From positions 1-10,586 of the forward strand of contig JAMOPE010000280.1 of NCBI GenBank assembly GCA_027064785.1: 10,586 bases of DNA, read 5' to 3'. A program made the translations under genes and the position numbers. The notes beneath the pieces were generated by a model, which had not been told where the DNA came from, did no database searches, and was given only the letters and a program-made list of their open reading frames with translations. Below are positions 6,379 to 10,586 of the stretch, one piece after another; position 1 is the first letter of the stretch; each line of letters opens with the position of its first letter. This stretch comes from Geobacteraceae bacterium (GTDB lineage: Bacteria > Desulfobacterota > Desulfuromonadia > Desulfuromonadales > Geopsychrobacteraceae).

Positions 6379-9300
6379 CGCCTGCCTGACCGGCAGACAG
6401 GTCAACTTCTACAATGGCAAGTATGTACTGTTCAGGTTTGTTCAGGGCCGTGAGAATCTCATTCTTGGTGATCGTAACTGTTTGGGCACCCTTGATACGT
6501 CCTTTGACTTCGATAAAGCGAAGGCCACCCGGACCCGCGGGATTACGCGATTCGATGTCATAACCGCACTTGTCTTTTGAAACATCGCGAGGCTCAAAAC
6601 CAAGTTCACGTTCGGCAGCCATTACGGCCGCCATAGCAGCCTGCTCCACCGCCCTCGTCTCACGGGCAAACGCAGCCAGTTCTGTCCCCGCATCCTCGAG
6701 ACTGCCTGCCTGTGCGTCGCACGCAGACAGGCGGAGCAGACCTATAGGGATAATCATCGCGCCGCCAATGACATTAGGTGGAAGAGGGCTAACCTTTCGC
6801 TCCTGCCGAAGTTCTTCCATTCGCTTTTGTAACCTGCTTGCAAGCTCGTCTGCCCGCTGACGAGCCTTGGCAGAGTTGATTCTGGCATTTATCCTGCCCG
6901 CCAGTTCCTGTATTTTAAGTTGTTCGGCGCGGTGGTCCCAGTAGTTGATTTCCACCGTCAACCGCTCTTTGACAGCGGCAATAGTCTTGTCAACCAATTC
7001 TTCTTTTCGCGACTTCACCTCCTCGAGATGCCGGGGAACCAGATGGGTAACGGCATAATCCATGGCAAGAGATTCAATATCACGCCTGCACCAATCACTA
7101 TCAGGCATCTGCTCGATCATTTTACGCTCGGCGGCCGTCATAGGCCGATAATCAAGATAGGGTGCATATCCTGCGGCAAACACTTCCCCGTCTTTTGTGA
7201 CCTCGACGAACTGAACTTGCCGGGAAACGATCCGGCGATTGCCGCTTCGGTCAGTCCGTGCATCCTGGATGGAGTGCTCCAGATAAACCAGCGCGCGAAT
7301 CTGATCTCCGGGATCGTTCTCGTCGATCAGGATTGTTCCCTGCTTCAGAAGATCGCGGTGACGTTCAAGGATAAGGTCCAATGTGGCATCCAGTAATGGG
7401 TGGCCGGGACAAACAAACTCGGCCATCGGCTTCCCGGGCATACTTATGAACGATTTCTCGAAGGTAATCCGTTCATAACGTATCAGGACCGGGTCACGCA
7501 TGCCGATTGCGCGGTCACGATTCCGAACAACAGCCGGAACATGGGTGATCTCATATCGCTTCGGCTCACGCTCGCGTACTGCTCCGCCAAGGCGCTTGAA
7601 AGCTTCAAGGAAGAATGATGCAATAAAGTGTGGTTGTAGTCTGCGGGCCTCTGCCCGTTCCATTTCCTCCCTGATTCGTTGCACGCGCGTGGCATCCATG
7701 GAATCATGTACCAGGGCATGCTCTTCGATGAGTTCCCGAAGTTTGTCTCTGTCAAGGGTTTTGTCTACGACTTCGTTCAGTCGAGCCCGCACCTCGGGCC
7801 TGTCCCCATAACGGACTGCCTCAATGAGCAATGCCTTAAGAGGCTTGTCATTAAAGGTAAGCTTGCCCAGAATATCGAAAACTTTACCGCCAAGGGCCTT
7901 ACGTTCCTCATCCAGTTTCTCGAGCAGTCGGCGATATACGTCACCCTCACGGGTTTCGGAGGCGACAAGGTTCCAGCAATGACATACCTCCGTCTGGCCG
8001 ATTCGATGGATGCGGCCAAAACGCTGTTCAAGCCGGTTGGGGTTCCAGGGCAGATCATAATTGACCATAAGATGCGCCCTTTGCAGGTTGATCCCTTCGC
8101 CGGCAGCATCGGTGGCAATGAGAACCTCGGTATCTTTATCCTGAGTAAACAGTTGTTCTGCTTTGCGACGATCCTCCCGGCCCATACTGCCATGAATAAT
8201 TACTACTGCTTCCGATCGGCCTAGAAGGGAACCAATTCGCTCCTGCAGGTAGTTCAGAGTATCACGATGCTCCGTGAAAATAATCAGTTTGCGGCGATGG
8301 CCATGGACATCAAACATCTCGGCCTGATTTTGGAGCAGACGTGACAACTCATCCCATTTACAGTCGGAACCCGACTGCCGTACACGTAAAGCAAGCGTTT
8401 CAAGTTCCGAAAGGCTTGCAATCTCCGCCTTCAACTCGGCAATAGTCCGAGCCGCCGATGCCAAATCGACGACACGTTCTTCTGCTCGTTCGACCTCCTC
8501 ATCCGGTGCATCTTCCAGATCCTCCAGGTCATCAACCGTCAAGGTCGGAACTTCCTGCCGCCATTCGATACTGACTTCAGCGCCCCGCTTCAGGAGTTCT
8601 TCTTCCCGCAGGCGTTTCTCCAGGCGTTCCCGGCGGCGACGAAGAGATTGATATATTGCTTCCGGGGAAGACGCCAAACGGCGTTGGAGAATGGTCAGGG
8701 CGAAGCCCACCGTGCCTTTGCGTCCATCGTTTGCAAGCATCTCGGCCCGATTGAATTCTTCCCGGACATAGTCGGTAACCTTTGCATAAAGCTCTGCTTC
8801 ACCATCGGACAAACTATACTCAACAGTATAGGCCTTGCGTTCGGGGAAAAGAGGTCTGCCGTCGAATTTGAGCAATTCTTCCTTGACCATTCGCCGCATC
8901 AGATCGGAAACATTGACGGAATGAACGCCGTCGCGAAATTTTCCCTCAAAACGGTCGCCATCCAGAAGGGCCATAAAAAGCTGAAAGTCTTCTTCCTTCC
9001 CGTTGTGCGGGGTGGCCGTCAACAAAAGGAAATGGCGGGTAAGTGTCGATAACAGTCGCCCAAGCTGATATCGCTTCGTCCGGCGAATTTCACCGCCCCA
9101 AAAAGAGGCGCTCATTTTGTGGGCCTCATCACAAACGACCAGATCCCAATCTGTTGTTTTGAGTTTTTCCTGGACATCTTCGTTGCGGCTGAGCTTGTCA
9201 AGGCGGCAAATGGCAAGAGGGTTTTCACTGAACCAATTACCCGTTCTGGCAGCTTCATACTTGTCGTTGGTCATAATTTCGAAAGGCAGATGAAAGCGGC

Positions 9301-9817
9301 GGTACAACTCGTCTTGCCACTGCTCCACAAGATTGCCGGGACAAACGATCAGACATCGCTGCAAGTCGCCTCGCGCAATCAGCTCCTTTATGAGAAGTCC
9401 GGTCATGATGGTTTTTCCCGCTCCAGGATCGTCAGCAAGAAGAAACCGGAGCGGCTGCCTGGAAAGCATATCCTCGTAAACCGCAGTGATCTGGTGTGGT
9501 AGGGGATCAACCAAGGAAGTATGTACGGCGAGAAGTGGATCGAAAAGATACGCCAACCGAATCCGGTGGGCTTCAGAAACAAGGCGGAACAAGTCTGGTT
9601 CACCGTCGAAACTCCATGGTCTACCGGACTCCAGTATCTCGAGATCAATCTCCCGGTCACGATAAATCAGTTCATTTCCCAGCTTGCCTCGGCTGTCCTT
9701 ATAGGTAAGTTCAATGGCAACAGAACCAATCCACTTGACATCCACAACTGTCACGAAGCCATCCGGAAGGATGCCTTTTACAACTGCTCCACGTTTAAGT
9801 TCTTCAAGACGTGCCAT
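6260..9817 (-). CDS. drmD: SNF2-like helicase with C-terminal DUF3883, DISARM DrmD type
   Basis: This intact 1185-residue superfamily 2 helicase/translocase has Walker A DDPGAGKT (129-136), DEAH box (230-233), motif III LLTATPHNG (265-273), motif V ATDAAGEGINLQ (568-579) and motif VI LEQRFGRIHRIGQ (596-608). An acidic linker lies near 426-446. The C-terminus is DUF3883, a PD-(D/E)xK-like fold, with CGYDIESR (1084-1091) and FIEVKGR (1103-1109, estimated). Architecture and length fit DrmD of class 1 DISARM and the related helicases paired with DUF1156 methylases, so it probably tracks along unmodified invading DNA. The ATG at 9817 begins the usual N-terminus; upstream there is only a weak purine-rich signal. 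Two palindromic elements are inserted in frame near the C-terminus (6704-6732, 6380-6401), both read as LSA...QAG. The stop (6260-6262) overlaps an ATG that now opens only a 12-codon ORF. The sequence just upstream is IS66 debris, so the original promoter may have been lost. Confidence 0.9.
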   Translation of the reverse strand: MARLEELKRGAVVKGILPDGFVTVVDVKWIGSVAIELTYKDSRGKLGNELIYRDREIDLEILESGRPWSFDGEPDLFRLVSEAHRIRLAYLFDPLLAVHTSLVDPLPHQITAVYEDMLSRQPLRFLLADDPGAGKTIMTGLLIKELIARGDLQRCLIVCPGNLVEQWQDELYRRFHLPFEIMTNDKYEAARTGNWFSENPLAICRLDKLSRNEDVQEKLKTTDWDLVVCDEAHKMSASFWGGEIRRTKRYQLGRLLSTLTRHFLLLTATPHNGKEEDFQLFMALLDGDRFEGKFRDGVHSVNVSDLMRRMVKEELLKFDGRPLFPERKAYTVEYSLSDGEAELYAKVTDYVREEFNRAEMLANDGRKGTVGFALTILQRRLASSPEAIYQSLRRRRERLEKRLREEELLKRGAEVSIEWRQEVPTLTVDDLEDLEDAPDEEVERAEERVVDLASAARTIAELKAEIASLSELETLALRVRQSGSDCKWDELSRLLQNQAEMFDVHGHRRKLIIFTEHRDTLNYLQERIGSLLGRSEAVVIIHGSMGREDRRKAEQLFTQDKDTEVLIATDAAGEGINLQRAHLMVNYDLPWNPNRLEQRFGRIHRIGQTEVCHCWNLVASETREGDVYRRLLEKLDEERKALGGKVFDILGKLTFNDKPLKALLIEAVRYGDRPEVRARLNEVVDKTLDRDKLRELIEEHALVHDSMDATRVQRIREEMERAEARRLQPHFIASFFLEAFKRLGGAVREREPKRYEITHVPAVVRNRDRAIGMRDPVLIRYERITFEKSFISMPGKPMAEFVCPGHPLLDATLDLILERHRDLLKQGTILIDENDPGDQIRALVYLEHSIQDARTDRSGNRRIVSRQVQFVEVTKDGEVFAAGYAPYLDYRPMTAAERKMIEQMPDSDWCRRDIESLAMDYAVTHLVPRHLEEVKSRKEELVDKTIAAVKERLTVEINYWDHRAEQLKIQELAGRINARINSAKARQRADELASRLQKRMEELRQERKVSPLPPNVIGGAMIIPIGLLRLSACDAQAGSLEDAGTELAAFARETRAVEQAAMAAVMAAERELGFEPRDVSKDKCGYDIESRNPAGPGGLRFIEVKGRIKGAQTVTITKNEILTALNKPEQYILAIVEVDLSAGQAGGDRPTPCYIRQPFTREPDFGVTSVNYKLEDLLTRGGPPQ
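6380..6401. repeat. In-frame palindromic element, short form
   Basis: GCCTGCCTG, a 4-base centre, then GCAGACAGG on the plus strand. In the helicase frame it is read as LSAGQAG, placed between the end of DUF3883 (AIVEVD) and the conserved tail GDRPTPCYIRQPF. It shares both 9-bp ends with 6704-6732 but has a centre 6 bp shorter. 16 of 21 positions of its core are self-complementary. It looks like a small inserted palindrome of the kind known in Rickettsia (RPE-like); the class is inferred. Confidence 0.7.
6704..6732. repeat. In-frame palindromic element, long form
   Basis: GCCTGCCTG, centre TGCGTCGCAC, then GCAGACAGG and one more C. The helicase frame reads it as LSACDAQAG, between IPIGLLR and SLEDAGT, a linker just before DUF3883. 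The inner TGCGT-CGC-ACGCA stem is perfect. It has the same 9-bp ends as 6380-6401, so the two are members of one family. The length difference of 6 bp keeps frame. Confidence 0.72.
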
Positions 9818-9848
9818 TATGTTTCTCGCTTTGCCTGAATAGGTTACT

Positions 9849-10295
9849 TAAAACCTGGACCGTGATTTCATCAATATTAATCAATGGTCCTGACAAAATT
9901 TCTTCTTTGAACATACCAAGCAGAATATTACAGGCTTCAGCCACTTTTATGGTCCAGGAGCACATGGTTGAACGGGGCAGGTTATGAATTACATCCACCC
10001 CGTGACAGATTGTCCGAAAGTGGTTTTCTTCCTCTTTTTCTGCGTTTATGGGAAGGAATAACAATAGTTTCAGATTCATAAGGCAAAGCAGGCTCTAAAA
10101 AATCAAATATATGGAAGCTGGTTATCATTTCTATGTATTTTTTCTAACCGCCTGCCAAACAACTTGTCCTTGAGGTATTGAATCTGTTCTTTGAGTATTC
10201 TGATTTCTGATTGATATGCCTTTTCTTTTTTCAAAAACAGCAATCAGACTCTCAAGGTCTTTAAAAATTTCCGTGTTGATTGTCAGCCTATTCAT
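9849..10295 (-). pseudogene. Broken IS66-family transposase (TnpC) remnant
   Basis: Three frames together give IS66-type transposase pieces. The first is the N-terminus MNRLTINTEIFKDLESLIAV from the ATG at 10295. The second is the leucine-zipper region AYQSEIRILKEQIQYLKDKL then FGRRLEKI (10219-10106, ending at a stop at 10105-10103). The third is SHKRRKRGRKPLSDNL in another frame, then VDVIHNL. The last runs straight into PRSTMCSWTIK...INIDEITVQVL, normally more than 100 codons further on, so the zinc-binding and intervening part is deleted. The final piece contains the first catalytic Asp of the DDE domain (IDE), and homology ends near 9849. No intact terminal repeats were found. It has at least three frameshifts and a deletion, so it is inactive. 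The last frame stays open to 9804 and overlaps the helicase start by 14 bp. Confidence 0.87.
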
Positions 10296-10302
10296 GCCTT
10301 GT

Positions 10303-10308
10303 TTTATA
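10303..10308 (-). promoter_or_regulatory. Candidate extended -10 (TG-C-TATAAA)
   Basis: On the minus strand TGCTATAAA lies just upstream of the ATG at 10295, so it fits an extended -10 box. A -35 is only an A/T-rich tract. With the transposase broken, such a promoter could feed transcription into the helicase operon. This is suggestive only. Confidence 0.25.
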
Positions 10309-10312
10309 GCAC

Positions 10313-10324
10313 AATCAGCTGATT
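10313..10324. repeat. Perfect 12-bp palindrome AATCAGCTGATT
   Basis: Self-complementary over 12 bp, beside runs of A and T (10323-10344), between the RhuM gene end and the transposase remnant. It overlaps the spacer of the candidate extended -10 and could be an operator. Its role is unknown. Confidence 0.4.
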
Positions 10325-10344
10325 TTTTTTAAAAAAGTTTTTTT

Positions 10345-10380
10345 ATCAATAAACCGTATTAAAAGATAGGATTTATTGAT
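10345..10380 (-). terminator. A/T-rich hairpin over the end of the RhuM gene
   Basis: ATCAATAAA (10345-10353) pairs with TTTATTGAT (10372-10380). An inner CC/GG pair and a bulge extend the stem, and the RhuM stop (10361-10359) lies in the loop. On the minus strand it is followed by A7-C-T6, so a T-run comes only after eight bases. It is a weak, A/T-rich candidate terminator; a stem of little regulatory value is equally possible. Confidence 0.3.
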
Positions 10381-10586
10381 CGCTTACATTTCTTCCGCCC
10401 TTTGCCCTTTTCCAGCAGCATCTTCGCCTCTTCTTCAACCTGTTTCACAACCCGGTCAAAGTCGCTTTCATACAGTCGGTCCTGCACGATACGGAATTTT
10501 TCAAACTCGCTTTCAGCGTGTTGTTTAGCTGCTTCGGCGGAGATTCTTCCAGCGTCCTGCAAAATATCCCTGCTGCTGAGTTCAAG
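10359..10586 (-). CDS. RhuM-family protein, C-terminal part (cut by right window edge)
   Basis: The frame is open to the right edge and gives 75 residues plus stop. It includes the conserved C-terminal block of RhuM-family proteins: LQDAGRISAEAAKQHAESEF (residues 9-28 of the fragment) then EKFRIVQDRLYESDFDRVVK. The end is a basic tail (KGKGRKKCKRS). RhuM proteins were first noted on a Salmonella pathogenicity island and are common beside restriction-modification and toxin-like loci; no biochemical function is established. An internal TTG at 10562 could be taken as a start but is not needed. The gene is separated from the helicase operon by transposase debris and is probably not part of the same system. 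Confidence 0.8.
   Translation of the reverse strand, partial: LELSSRDILQDAGRISAEAAKQHAESEFEKFRIVQDRLYESDFDRVVKQVEEEAKMLLEKGKGRKKCKRSINPIF

Noticed and set aside
9804..10079. A 91-codon ORF overlapping the helicase start, as a possible small regulator gene
   Set aside because: Its second half is IS66 transposase (PRSTMCSWTIK, IDEITVQVL) and its first half is out-of-frame transposase sequence, so it is part of the remnant.
10321..10350. A/T homopolymer runs as a strong bidirectional terminator
   Set aside because: The A7-C-T6 run has no GC-rich stem directly before a T-tract on either strand; only a weak candidate hairpin is listed beside it.
1..10586. CRISPR array or tRNA/rRNA gene
   Set aside because: No regularly spaced repeats and no clover-leaf or rRNA-like conserved stretch was seen on either strand.

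Overview
The window is a bacterial defence-island segment in which every recognisable gene reads on the minus strand, so transcription runs from high to low coordinates. Genes are tightly packed with strong Shine-Dalgarno sequences, stop/start overlaps and moderate GC. A decayed IS66 transposase and the end of a RhuM-family gene lie upstream. This suggests a mesophilic, probably Gram-negative, environmental bacterium with an accessory region shaped by mobile elements. The sequence does not allow a safe genus call.

In transcription order: (1) 10586-10359, the C-terminus of a RhuM-family protein, cut by the window edge. (2) 10295 to about 9849, a broken IS66-type transposase with frameshifts and a large internal deletion. 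(3) 9817-6260, an intact 1185-residue SNF2-like helicase with a C-terminal DUF3883 domain, of the DISARM DrmD type. It carries two small palindromic elements inserted in frame. (4) 6238-3599, a PHP-domain plus SMC/ABC-type ATPase of the TrlF kind. (5) 3620-2457, a Schlafen AlbA_2/GHKL-like ATP-binding protein. (6) 2460-2218, a chimeric scar made of the first ~38 codons of a DUF1156 methylase joined to the last ~38 codons of the helicase. (7) 2221-584, a second, different AlbA_2/GHKL-like protein with C-terminal winged-helix regions. (8) 452-1, the N-terminus of a DUF1156 (COG1743-type) DNA methylase, cut by the left edge.

Helicase plus DUF1156 methylase is the backbone of a methylation-dependent anti-phage system: class 1 DISARM-like, or the related DUF1156/DUF499 family. 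The remaining core genes would lie beyond the left edge. The helicase-methylase interval acts as a cargo slot and currently holds two cargo modules: trlF plus the first AlbA_2 gene, and the second AlbA_2 gene.

The main discovery is the scar between the two modules. A 121-bp direct repeat of the helicase 3' end (2216-2336 and 6258-6378, 118/121 identical, all three differences synonymous) and a ~79% identical repeat of the methylase 5' end (2346-2460 and 334-452) show that two helicase-cargo-methylase operons were fused head to tail, leaving a compound array. Recombination across either repeat would remove one cargo module and leave an intact operon with the other, so the array may be a reversible or modular defence cassette.
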